From: Alphaproteobacteria bacterium RIFCSPHIGHO2_01_FULL_41_14
GTDB lineage: Bacteria; Pseudomonadota; Alphaproteobacteria; UBA7879; UBA5542
Assembly (NCBI GenBank): GCA_001767855.1
Contig: MEMF01000002.1
Span: forward strand, 433,493-497,492
DNA length: 64,000 bases
Direction: 5' to 3'
The notes beneath the pieces are model-generated. The model searched no databases. It was given only the letters and a program-made list of their open reading frames with translations, and was not told where the DNA came from. Of this stretch, positions 9,443 through 17,467 are shown piece after piece (position 1 is the first letter of the stretch; each line of letters begins with the position of its first letter). The position numbers were made by a program, and so were the translations under genes.

Positions 9443-10833
9443 TTTTTAGAAACCTTTTTGGGCTTTAACAATTTTTGAGCGAGAGTTCGGAAATGATCTC
9501 CTCGTTCTTCGAAATGGGCATACTGGTCATAAGACGCACAGGCTGGCGCCAGTAAAATGGTGGCTCTTCCTCCGCGGGCAGAGGCGTCTTCGAAGGCTTT
9601 TTTTACCGCTTTCGCCAACGTTCCCATAGCATCCGTGGGAAGGCTATCCTTTAAAAGGGCATGATACGCCTCTGTCGATTTACCAATGGTGTAGACATGT
9701 TTAATGTGGGAAAAGAAGGGGCGGATGGGGTCGAGCTCGACGGACCCTTCTTTGGGGTCTCCCCCCACGATCCAATAGACATTCGAAAAAGCACTTAAGG
9801 ATTTTGTGGCGGCTTCCAGCGTGGTGGCTTTACTGTCATTAATGAAGGCAATATTATTCTTTGTCCCCACCCATTCTTGACGATGGGGGAGACCCTTGTA
9901 GGTTTGGATGGCGTCGATAAAAGTGGTATGACTCATGTCACTCAAGATGCGGGCTGCTGCATAACTAGCTGCAATGTTTTGATGATTATGAGATCCTTTT
10001 AAAGACCCCAATAAGGATAAGTTCAACACGTCTTTGGGGAGGGTGCCGAGATGATCCACCAACCATCCCCGATCCACATAGACGCCTGTATTTAATTGGC
10101 GTGTGCCCGATACGGGGATAGTGTAGGGCCCTTCGAGAGAGTTATAGATGGCCTCTGACAACGGATCGTCCACCCCAATGATTTTTTTACCATGGGGTTT
10201 CAAAAGGTCAAAAATGTGTAGCTTGGCTTGCTGGTAGTGGGGCATGTCGCCATGACGATCAAGGTGATTGGGGGAGATGTTCAAAAAGATGGCCACATCC
10301 AGAGCGGGGGTTTGAAGGCGTTCCAACTGGAACGACGATAGCTCCATCACATACACGCCTTTGGGGCCCACATCAGGCATGTCAAAGGCAGGGACTCCCA
10401 GGTTTCCTCCGGCCTCGGCTTTTATGCCAGTTGCCTTTAAGAGATGGGCGGTGAGGGAGGTGGTAGTGGACTTGCCATTACTGCCGGTAATGCCTACGAA
10501 GGATTTTCCCTGCTGCTCTTGGAAAAACAAGTCCACATCACAGAGGAGGGGAATATCGTGTTTTTTAGCCAGCACAGCCGCTGCATGGGGGTGGGGTAAA
10601 TCATGGGGAATGCCAGGGCTTAAAATCAGAGCGTCGATCGTATCCCACGGCGCTTGCTTAGGACTGATCCACGGAACATCCAATTTTTTGAGGGCTGTCT
10701 TATTCAGATTTTTATCGTCCCACGCAAAGACATGTGCCCCGGTTCTTTTCAGTGCAGCTAAAGTGGAAAGGCCCGATTTACCTAGCCCCACTACATAGAA
10801 AGTTTGATCGTGGAAAAGACTTTTTTTGGTCAT
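9439..10833 (-). CDS. murD: UDP-N-acetylmuramoylalanine--D-glutamate ligase MurD
   Basis: Adds D-glutamate to UDP-MurNAc-L-Ala. An N-terminal Rossmann start (VVGLGKSGLST) precedes the P-loop GSNGKSTTT (117-125); FINDSKATTLEA is the MurD-type substrate segment, followed by a C-terminal Rossmann domain. Length 464 residues. It overlaps both mraY and ftsW by 4 bases, so the mraY-murD-ftsW trio is translationally coupled. Confidence 0.96.
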   Translation of the reverse strand: MTKKSLFHDQTFYVVGLGKSGLSTLAALKRTGAHVFAWDDKNLNKTALKKLDVPWISPKQAPWDTIDALILSPGIPHDLPHPHAAAVLAKKHDIPLLCDVDLFFQEQQGKSFVGITGSNGKSTTTSLTAHLLKATGIKAEAGGNLGVPAFDMPDVGPKGVYVMELSSFQLERLQTPALDVAIFLNISPNHLDRHGDMPHYQQAKLHIFDLLKPHGKKIIGVDDPLSEAIYNSLEGPYTIPVSGTRQLNTGVYVDRGWLVDHLGTLPKDVLNLSLLGSLKGSHNHQNIAASYAAARILSDMSHTTFIDAIQTYKGLPHRQEWVGTKNNIAFINDSKATTLEAATKSLSAFSNVYWIVGGDPKEGSVELDPIRPFFSHIKHVYTIGKSTEAYHALLKDSLPTDAMGTLAKAVKKAFEDASARGGRATILLAPACASYDQYAHFEERGDHFRTLAQKLLKPKKVSKK

Positions 10834-11918
10834 CTGAGTTTCAAAGTCGCGAGGCCCAAGAGAGCCAAAATGAAAGAAATAATCCAGAAGCGAATCACCA
10901 CGGTGGACTCAGACCATCCCTTTTTTTCGAAATGATGATGAAGGGGTGCCATCAGGAAAATGCGCTTGCCACCCGTATATTTAAAATAGGCGACTTGAAT
11001 CATCACTGACAGAGTTTCCACCACGAACAACCCACCGATGAGGGCAAGGACAAGTTCGTGCTTGGTGATGACGCCGATGGTCCCCAGCGCGCCGCCAATG
11101 GCCAGAGACCCCATATCCCCCATGAACACTCGAGCCGGGGGCGCATTGTACCAGAGGAACCCCAAGCTAGCGCCTACTAAAGCGCCACAGAAAACGGTAA
11201 GCTCACCACTGCCAGGGACAAAATGAAGTTGGAGATGAGAGGCAAACACAGCATTTCCCACGAGATAGGCAATAATCCCAAAGCAGAGGGTGGTGATGAT
11301 GGTGACACCAATGGCGAGGCCATCCAAGCCGTCCGTCAGATTCACCGCATTGGAACTGCCCACAATCACCACCACCACAAAGGGGAAAAAGAAGAGGTGG
11401 AAGTTAAGGAGAATATCCTTGAAAAAGGGCAATGCCAGGTGGGTACTTAAAGCGGAGGGGAGATAGTAAGAAATGGCATAAGCAGCCATCGTGCCAACGA
11501 AAAGTTGGCCCACAAACTTTATTTTGCTGAGCATACCCTCGGCATTTTGTTTGCTGACTTTGATATAGTCGTCATACCCGCCTAGAACACCGAGACTCAG
11601 GCACACGAGAAGGACAATCCACAGAAAAGGATTAGAAAGGTCAGCCCATAAAAGAGTGCTGCAGGTGAGGCTGATGAGAATAATACTTCCCCCCATCGTG
11701 GGGGTGCCTTTTTTACTCTGGTGACTTTCAGGACCTAGAGCTCGGATGGGTTGGCCCTGGCCTTGAATTTTCCGGAGATACGCAATGACGTGAGGGCCAA
11801 TGAGAAATCCGATGATCAAGGACGTGAGGGTGGCCCCTGCTGTGCGAAAGGTAATATATTTGAAGAGATTAAAGAAATGCACTTTGCTGGCAAGGGGATA
11901 AAAAAGGTTATAGAGCAT
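10830..11918 (-). CDS. mraY: Phospho-N-acetylmuramoyl-pentapeptide transferase MraY
   Basis: Integral membrane enzyme that attaches phospho-MurNAc-pentapeptide to undecaprenyl phosphate, giving lipid I. Motifs GTPTMGG (71-77), GGYDDYIK (113-120), NLTDGLDGLAIG, MGDMGSLAIGG and HHHFEKKGWSE mark the active site; about ten membrane segments surround them. Length 362 residues. Upstream, where murF would normally adjoin, are 375 non-coding bases and two leucine-rich-repeat genes; a promoter-like ATGACA-N17-TATGAT lies 44 bases upstream of the start. AGGA is at a suitable Shine-Dalgarno distance. Confidence 0.97.
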   Translation of the reverse strand: MLYNLFYPLASKVHFFNLFKYITFRTAGATLTSLIIGFLIGPHVIAYLRKIQGQGQPIRALGPESHQSKKGTPTMGGSIILISLTCSTLLWADLSNPFLWIVLLVCLSLGVLGGYDDYIKVSKQNAEGMLSKIKFVGQLFVGTMAAYAISYYLPSALSTHLALPFFKDILLNFHLFFFPFVVVVIVGSSNAVNLTDGLDGLAIGVTIITTLCFGIIAYLVGNAVFASHLQLHFVPGSGELTVFCGALVGASLGFLWYNAPPARVFMGDMGSLAIGGALGTIGVITKHELVLALIGGLFVVETLSVMIQVAYFKYTGGKRIFLMAPLHHHFEKKGWSESTVVIRFWIISFILALLGLATLKLR

Positions 11919-11961
11919 TTCTGTGGTCCTGACTTGTGTTGTTTACGCATCCTTCCCGCCC

Positions 11962-11990
11962 ATCATAAAGGAGTTTTTCTTGGTTGTCAT
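11962..11990 (-). promoter_or_regulatory. Sigma-70-type promoter candidate for the mraY-ftsZ half of the dcw cluster
   Basis: On the minus strand ATGACA (11990-11985), a 17-base spacer and TATGAT (11967-11962) each match the consensus at five of six positions. Predicted transcription would begin near 11955, giving a leader of about 37 bases before mraY at 11918. It would let the distal half of the cluster be transcribed despite the LRR genes inserted upstream. Confidence 0.5.
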
Positions 11991-12212
11991 GGGGGCAGCA
12001 GAGAGTTTAATAGATTATTTTCCCACTCTTCCCTGTCATCATTCCGAAAAAATTTGAACAATTTTTGTGGGGATCCAGCTGTCTTAAATATAATCCAGGC
12101 AATATGTGGATTGCTGCGCCCTTAAGAGGGCTCGAGAGTGACGGGGGTTTAAAGCTGTACCTTTTTGTCTTTCTTTTTGAATCTTATCGTTGAAGGTGGT
12201 ATGTGATTCAGT

Positions 12213-12256
12213 AGACTTCTTGCACAAACAAAAATATTTGGTTCTGCAAGAAGTCT
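12213..12256. repeat. Short element with perfect 12-bp terminal inverted repeats
   Basis: AGACTTCTTGCA at 12213-12224 is repeated in inverse as TGCAAGAAGTCT at 12245-12256 around a 20-base AT-rich centre. It lies just upstream of the plus-strand LRR gene. It could be a MITE-like remnant with insertion-sequence ends, or a hairpin in the leader of that gene. There is no T-tract, so a simple terminator is less likely. Confidence 0.5.
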
Positions 12257-12293
12257 CGTTTGTACCATTTCAATGAATGAAGGATAATAGATC

Positions 12294-12977
12294 ATGAAAA
12301 GATTTTTGAGTGTTTCACACTCCCTGAGTTGCGTTGCCTTTTTGAGTGTCTTACTGAGCTTGGGCGTTTCGGAGGGGGCCATCTATAGCCGTCAAGACTC
12401 AGACGAAAGCGCGAAGACAAGTCGAGTCATCCTGGAATGGAGCCCCTCGTATGGCACACAGGTAAAGAATCTTGCTGCCGCTTTGAAGGGGAACACAACG
12501 CTAACCCACCTGGGGATTCAGAGCTTCGGGTTCATGGAGAAGGATATACCCCTCATCGTGGATGCCCTGGCAGGGAATACGATACTGAGAAGTCTAAGTC
12601 TTGACGGGCGGTATATTGGGGATAGGGGTGCCCGTGCCCTCGCTACCTTCCTGAAGGGGAACACAACGCTGACTACTCTGACGCTGGGTTTTAAAAGAAA
12701 AAATATTTTTTTGAATCAAGACTGGCTTGGTAATGAAGGCGCAAAGGCCCTTGCCAACGTTCTTTTGAAGAAGAATAGAACTCTGACTCATCTGGATCTT
12801 GAAGGAAATTACATTGGGTACGAGGGGGCACACGCCCTGGCTGAGGCCCTAAAGAAGAACCCGATCCTAAAAAGTGTGTCGCTTCGCCAGAATGAGATTA
12901 CTCAGAAGGGGAGAGAAGCCATTATAGCGTTTCTGGAAGATCATGTAGGGAAGATGCTCCTAGGTTTGGGGGGTTAA
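12294..12977 (+). CDS. Exported leucine-rich-repeat protein (ribonuclease-inhibitor/NLR-like repeats)
   Basis: A signal-peptide-like start (hydrophobic core around residues 13-28, possible cleavage after SEGA) is followed by about five repeats of 28-30 residues, such as LTHLDLEGNYIGYEGAHALA and LRSLSLDGRYIGDRGARALA. This N-x-IG-x-x-GA-x-ALA pattern is the ribonuclease-inhibitor type of LRR, common in eukaryotic NLR proteins and in proteins of intracellular bacteria. It has 227 residues with an AAGGA Shine-Dalgarno sequence. It is transcribed against the surrounding dcw genes and ends 35 bases from the oppositely oriented LRR gene. Ligand unknown; a host-interaction role is inference. Confidence 0.8.
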   Translation: MKRFLSVSHSLSCVAFLSVLLSLGVSEGAIYSRQDSDESAKTSRVILEWSPSYGTQVKNLAAALKGNTTLTHLGIQSFGFMEKDIPLIVDALAGNTILRSLSLDGRYIGDRGARALATFLKGNTTLTTLTLGFKRKNIFLNQDWLGNEGAKALANVLLKKNRTLTHLDLEGNYIGYEGAHALAEALKKNPILKSVSLRQNEITQKGREAIIAFLEDHVGKMLLGLGG

Positions 12978-13012
12978 TCCTAAGTTCTTGCCCCGCCGTG
13001 ATGCTGCACGCA

Positions 13013-14275
13013 TCAAAAGACTGTCTCTGAACCAAACGCGAGCTTCACATCTCCAGGTTTTTGAGCGTCTAGCCGATCTTTATAGACCTCTAGCGATTCT
13101 GGAAATACTACTGTTAAAGGCTGATTTCCTCTCAGTTTCATCACTCTTTGTTCTAAGCTTTTCTGCTTTTGTGCGCGCATCGGAAAAGAAGAACTTTCTT
13201 TCATTAATTCTTGTAATTTTCTTTGTGTTCTGTCCAACAACGCTTGCCTCCTTTTGGGGAGGTCCGGCGTATAATCTCGACTTATCGTCCAGAGAAATGC
13301 CTCCGCAGATCCCACACTGATATCCTCGCCCCCATTCAGAAACACTTTATGAATATTAGGATGTGCCATCAGGGATGACGCCACTTGCTTTATAACATTG
13401 GTATTATTTAAGGACGTCATGCCCAACGTTACGGTACACAACTGTTTGAGCGAGAGTAGTACCGGGAGGGTTTCCATTATATCTCCCACCTCTCCTAATA
13501 TCTCGAGATGCTTAAGCCGATAGGGCTTTAGTTTTTTAAAGAGGGCACGTGCTTCGTCGGTCGATATGTCTACCCCCAATCTCAGGGTATCCAGATCTTT
13601 TCCTGCTTTAATGAGGTGTACAAAAGAACTCGAAGGTTCGAGTTCTTTTTTCTTCTTCATGAATTTTTTATGGTTTACCGTCACGGTCATTTGATCTGAC
13701 TCTAGAACAAAGAAAGGCTTCCTTACGATGCTATGAAGGATAGATGAAATTCGGAGGTGAAGATTATTTCCCCTGACGTCCAAATAGGAAAGAGCCGGAT
13801 ACCCAGAGGGGTCAAAAAAACCCTGAAGAATGTTCCAATCGCCCGTAAGCCCTGCTTGTTGCAGACTTAATGTGTGAACCGTACTGTTTCTGAGAATTCT
13901 CTTGATTTTAGAGAGGGCTTCCTGTGTCCAGGGATTCTGCCCCAGATCCAAGGAATCAAGCCGTCTTCCACAAGTGCACAACCACGCTTCAAAGGCGCCT
14001 GACACATGTTGAAAATGATTATGACTGAGATCCAAAGAAGTCAGCTCTTCTAATTCAGCTTTCTCCATTACCAGTGCTCGAGAGGTACGCGATTTTCCCC
14101 CTCTTTTTTTACCAGAGGGGCCATAATCAAAAAAACTTTCAGCAGGGGAGGGGGTGGAAAGCGTCGATCTCAATGAACGGGAATCTTCCTCCAAGGGGGC
14201 TGAAAAGAGGGAGAAAGAAAAGAAGGAAAGAATACAAATTCCCAATAGGCTTTCTCTAAAGCTCTGCATCGTCAT
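13013..14275 (-). CDS. Exported protein with a leucine-rich-repeat segment
   Basis: The chosen start (14275) follows AGGGGG by five bases; an upstream in-frame ATG at 14299 lacks such a site. The resulting 420-residue protein begins with a signal-peptide-like segment (ILSFFSFSLFSA). LRR units are visible around LTSLDLSHNHFQHV, LDSLDLGQNPWTQEAL, VHTLSLQQAGLTG and LSYLDVRGNNL, and weaker ones later (LKHLEILGEVG, LCTVTLGMTSL). The C-terminal 80 residues are charged and helical. It lies 138 bases downstream of murF in the same orientation and may be read from the dcw promoter. Function unknown. Confidence 0.7.
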   Translation of the reverse strand: MTMQSFRESLLGICILSFFSFSLFSAPLEEDSRSLRSTLSTPSPAESFFDYGPSGKKRGGKSRTSRALVMEKAELEELTSLDLSHNHFQHVSGAFEAWLCTCGRRLDSLDLGQNPWTQEALSKIKRILRNSTVHTLSLQQAGLTGDWNILQGFFDPSGYPALSYLDVRGNNLHLRISSILHSIVRKPFFVLESDQMTVTVNHKKFMKKKKELEPSSSFVHLIKAGKDLDTLRLGVDISTDEARALFKKLKPYRLKHLEILGEVGDIMETLPVLLSLKQLCTVTLGMTSLNNTNVIKQVASSLMAHPNIHKVFLNGGEDISVGSAEAFLWTISRDYTPDLPKRRQALLDRTQRKLQELMKESSSFPMRAQKQKSLEQRVMKLRGNQPLTVVFPESLEVYKDRLDAQKPGDVKLAFGSETVF

Positions 14276-14413
14276 TATACCCCCTTTTTTTTGAATCACT
14301 TACCATTCAAACCTATCATGGCTTGGGACAAGCTAACAGATTTAAAAAGCCAAAGTAGAATTTTATTAGGATTCCCTCTCTGGCTCCAAATACCTTGGAG
14401 GAAATAGGTGATC

Positions 14414-15802
14414 CTAACGGATAAACTTTTTCATGAGCGCGTCAGACACCTTATTTAACTTCACCGCATTGGACGCCTTCACCAGGATGGCGTCTTTTTC
14501 TTTGAGGATGTCCAGAACATCGGTGATGAGGGCCTCGAGATCCTCGTAATGGTGAGCGTCAACGGACGATTTGATTTGATCGTGAAGCGCTTTCATTTCT
14601 GGGCCATAGGTGAAAACCCCCCGAGGCTGGGTGGCCAAGACTAAATCCTTTAACCCCTCGTGATATTTTTTTGAGTTGGCCCCGAGCGCCCGCATGTCAC
14701 CGAGCACCAGATACCGATGCCCGGTATGGGGGTGGGAGCCAAAGGCTTCCAATGCCGCCTTCATGGACCCAGGGTTCGCGTTGTAACTTTCATCAAACAA
14801 GGAAATATGGTGGCCCAAATGGATCACTTGACCCCGCCGGTCAGAGCCTTGAAACTGGGCCAAGGTGTGCAAAGCTTGGGGCACATTGGCCTTCGCCCCT
14901 TGAACGGCCCCCAACACGGCCAAACTGTTCATGGCAAAATGCTTGCCCAGCAAGTTGAGAGTATATGTGTACGGTGTCTCTTGCAACGTGATTTTCACCT
15001 GAGCGTGCGTACCGTCTGGTGTGTAAGACATAAGCCTCAGGTCACACTGCGGGCCTTCTCCAAACAAAAAGATATGGGCAATTTTTTGTGCCTTTGCTTT
15101 CTCCAATAAAAGGGAGGTTTCGGGAAGATCACCTGGGATAAGAGCGACGCCCTCTGAGGGGACACCCTCAAAAATTTCAGCCTTGGCACAGGCAATATTT
15201 TCGGTGGACCCTAGGTCTGCGAGATGCGCCGGATTGATAGTGGTAATGAGGGCAATGTGGGGGCGGGCCATGTGGGTGAGCGCCGCAATCTCGCCCGGCG
15301 CACTCATGCCCATTTCAAGCACCACATACTTTTCGTCTCCCATGCATTCGGCGAGCGTCAGTGGGACGCCCCAGCGGGAGTTAAAGCTGCGAAAGTTGGC
15401 GTGGGTTTTGCCTTGCTGGGAAAGGCAGAGTTGTAGCATGTCTTTGGTGGTGGTTTTGCCCGAGCTGCCTGTGATGCCAATGACGGTGGCGGTCAACTGA
15501 TCGCGCACATAATGGCCAATCTGCAGCAGCGCGTTCTCTACATTGGGGACGAGGAGCAAGGGGCTGTCTTTGGGAAGGCGGGGAGGTATGTGGCTGACGA
15601 GCGCAGCGACAGCGCCGTTTTGAAAGGCCTGTTCCACATAGTCGTGTCCATCCACGGTTTCTCCTTTGATGGCCACGTACAATTGACCTGGCGTAGTTTG
15701 ACGACTGTCATGGGTAAAGGTGGTGGCTGTCCAGGTAGGCGGGCCGGCGAGGATACCCTGGGTGATGGATTGGAGACGCGTCGCGGTCCATTTGTTTTTC
15801 AT
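14414..15802 (-). CDS. murF: UDP-N-acetylmuramoyl-tripeptide--D-alanyl-D-alanine ligase MurF
   Basis: Joins the D-Ala-D-Ala dipeptide made by Ddl to UDP-MurNAc-tripeptide. The P-loop GSSGKTTT is at 112-119, with the substrate segments FRSFNSRWGVPLTL and FDESYNANPGSMKAA downstream. Length 462 residues. Murs E and F are normally adjacent; here 177 bases containing a palindromic repeat element separate them. Only a weak AAGAA-type Shine-Dalgarno sequence precedes the ATG. Confidence 0.97.
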   Translation of the reverse strand: MKNKWTATRLQSITQGILAGPPTWTATTFTHDSRQTTPGQLYVAIKGETVDGHDYVEQAFQNGAVAALVSHIPPRLPKDSPLLLVPNVENALLQIGHYVRDQLTATVIGITGSSGKTTTKDMLQLCLSQQGKTHANFRSFNSRWGVPLTLAECMGDEKYVVLEMGMSAPGEIAALTHMARPHIALITTINPAHLADLGSTENIACAKAEIFEGVPSEGVALIPGDLPETSLLLEKAKAQKIAHIFLFGEGPQCDLRLMSYTPDGTHAQVKITLQETPYTYTLNLLGKHFAMNSLAVLGAVQGAKANVPQALHTLAQFQGSDRRGQVIHLGHHISLFDESYNANPGSMKAALEAFGSHPHTGHRYLVLGDMRALGANSKKYHEGLKDLVLATQPRGVFTYGPEMKALHDQIKSSVDAHHYEDLEALITDVLDILKEKDAILVKASNAVKLNKVSDALMKKFIR

Positions 15803-15883
15803 ATCTATCTGGTTCTTATGGTTTCAATTCTTTTGTTCGTGTTGTCGTCATAGCGTTGCTCGCGTGGCCGCTGCCTTCTGCTT

Positions 15884-15966
15884 GTCGCCCTCGCGCAGGC
15901 GGGGGCCCGAAGCGTCTGCACAATCGATCTAAGAAAGACTGGGTTCCCGCCTTCGCGGGAATGACA
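15884..15966. repeat. Interspersed palindromic repeat between murE and murF
   Basis: Two hairpins lie side by side: TTCCCGC-CTTC-GCGGGAA (15944-15961, perfect 7-base stem) and GCCCTCGC-GCAG-GCGGGGGC (15887-15906, one wobble pair). The translated minus strand reads CHSREGGNP, a well-known spurious peptide of a palindromic repeat that is scattered through many proteobacterial genomes. It fills most of the 177-base gap between two genes that usually touch, so it looks like an insertion. Confidence 0.75.
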
Positions 15967-15979
15967 ATTACGCTTCAGC

Positions 15980-17467
15980 TTAACGAATCTCGGCGATGGT
16001 TTCAAGAATCACGCGACGGTCGAGGAAAGGTTCTGTTTTTCCCTGGACGATTTGACCGTCTTCGGGGCCTTTGCCGGCCACTAAAATAATGTCACCTGCC
16101 TGGGCATGATGCAGGGCGTACGCAATGGCTTGTCGACGGTCGGGAATGTCGTGGGCGTCCGGCGCGCCTTGTTTCAACTGGGCACGAATGACGTCTGGAT
16201 CTTCGAACCGCGGATTATCATCCGTGAGGATTACTTGGTCTGCGTGATCAGCCGCCGCTTTTCCCATGGGCGGGCGGGTGCCAGGGTCACGACCACCGCC
16301 GGCGCCAAAGACAATCCATACTTGTTTTTGGGTGTGCTTCTTCAGGGCTTTCAGAACGGTTTGAATGGCGTCTTCTGCATGGGCATAGTCAACATACACA
16401 GCGGCGCCCTTTGGGGTGTTTGCCACGAATTCAAGTCGACCGGCGGGGGGGGTCAGATGCGGAAGGCCTTGGATAGCCCGCTCCACATTCACCTCTGGGT
16501 CGGCAAGCACCAGCCCGAGCGCGCAGAGGGCATTATAAACCTGAAACTCTCCCATAAGGTGAAACGTAATGGTGTAGGGCCGACCCAGCAAAGAGAGCTC
16601 TGCTTTCTGGCCCTGAGGCAGCGGGATGAGGGATTTGATATGCAGGTCTTTGCCGCTCCGACCATAGGTTAAGATTTTAACCCCATGACTTCTTTTTTTG
16701 AGAGCGTCAAACTCAGGAATGTCGGTGTTCAAAACCGCCACGCCATGGGACGGCGTGAGCAGATCGGAAAAGAGACGCCCTTTGGCATCGAGGTAATTTT
16801 CAAGCGTGCCGTGGTAATCCAAATGGTCCCGGCTAAAGCTGGTGAAACCTGCTGCCGAAAAGGACAGTCCGTCGAGTCGGTATTGGGTGAGGCCGTGGCT
16901 GGAGGCCTCAAGGGCCAAATGCGTGATGCCTTTGTCATGAAGGGCTTGGAGACTTTGGTGCAGATAAACGGGGTCGGGGGTGGTGAGATGTTTCTTGGCC
17001 TTAAACCAGGTGCTTTGAATCCCAAGTGTGCCCATACTGGCAGATTTGTACCCCAGATGTTCCCATAACTGACGGGCGAATTCCACGGTGGAACTTTTCC
17101 CGTTGGTGCCGGTGACGGCCACGATATGGGCGGGGGCTTTGGGGTAAAACAAAGCGGCGATCTTCGCGAGGCATGATTTTGCATTGTCTGTTTCGAGGAA
17201 CGCCACCTGGGGAAAAAGGTCTTTGTATTGTTTGCACGCAGAGGAGGAAGCAACGATAACGGTGGCTCCTTTATTAATGGCTTCTGGAATGAAGGTTTCC
17301 CCATTGACTTGGGTGCCCTGAATGCCCACAAAAATAAAGTGGGGATGGAGGTCGCGCGTGGAAGACGTCACTCCTTTGATCTGTGTCGCCAGAAGGGGAG
17401 GAGGTGAGGACACAAGCGTCGCCACGCGCAGGGTTTTCAGCTGGGCGAGAAGCTTACTGAATTGCAC
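15980..17467 (-). CDS. murE: UDP-N-acetylmuramoyl-tripeptide synthetase MurE, meso-diaminopimelate type
   Basis: Adds the third stem residue to UDP-MurNAc-L-Ala-D-Glu. P-loop GTNGKSST at 120-127; the specificity motif DNPR at 417-420 is that of enzymes using meso-diaminopimelate, so this cell makes a Gram-negative-type peptidoglycan. Length 495 residues. Overlaps ftsI by 14 bases. Confidence 0.97.
   Translation of the reverse strand: MQFSKLLAQLKTLRVATLVSSPPPLLATQIKGVTSSTRDLHPHFIFVGIQGTQVNGETFIPEAINKGATVIVASSSACKQYKDLFPQVAFLETDNAKSCLAKIAALFYPKAPAHIVAVTGTNGKSSTVEFARQLWEHLGYKSASMGTLGIQSTWFKAKKHLTTPDPVYLHQSLQALHDKGITHLALEASSHGLTQYRLDGLSFSAAGFTSFSRDHLDYHGTLENYLDAKGRLFSDLLTPSHGVAVLNTDIPEFDALKKRSHGVKILTYGRSGKDLHIKSLIPLPQGQKAELSLLGRPYTITFHLMGEFQVYNALCALGLVLADPEVNVERAIQGLPHLTPPAGRLEFVANTPKGAAVYVDYAHAEDAIQTVLKALKKHTQKQVWIVFGAGGGRDPGTRPPMGKAAADHADQVILTDDNPRFEDPDVIRAQLKQGAPDAHDIPDRRQAIAYALHHAQAGDIILVAGKGPEDGQIVQGKTEPFLDRRVILETIAEIR

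Larger units (their letters stand above)
11919..12293. other. Non-coding spacer between mraY and the first LRR gene
   Basis: This 375-base stretch contains no convincing gene. It holds a promoter candidate for mraY (11962-11990, minus strand), a degenerate repeat-like stretch around 12010-12145 that includes a GCCCT/AGGGC hairpin (12118-12131) and phrases resembling common interspersed repeats, and a perfect 12-base inverted repeat at 12213-12256. A 77-codon minus-strand reading frame here has no Shine-Dalgarno support and overlaps the LRR gene. Confidence 0.7.

Noticed and set aside
12999..13015. TGATGC/GCATCA hairpin between the two convergent LRR genes as a shared terminator
   Set aside because: The stem is short, includes a stop codon of one gene, and has no T-tract on either side.
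14384..14400. CTCCAA/TTGGAG hairpin after murF as a terminator
   Set aside because: A 6-base stem without a T-tract; not enough to claim termination before the LRR gene.
15805..16005. A 66-codon minus-strand frame containing CHSREGGNP
   Set aside because: This peptide is the known spurious translation of a palindromic repeat; the frame also runs through the end of murE.
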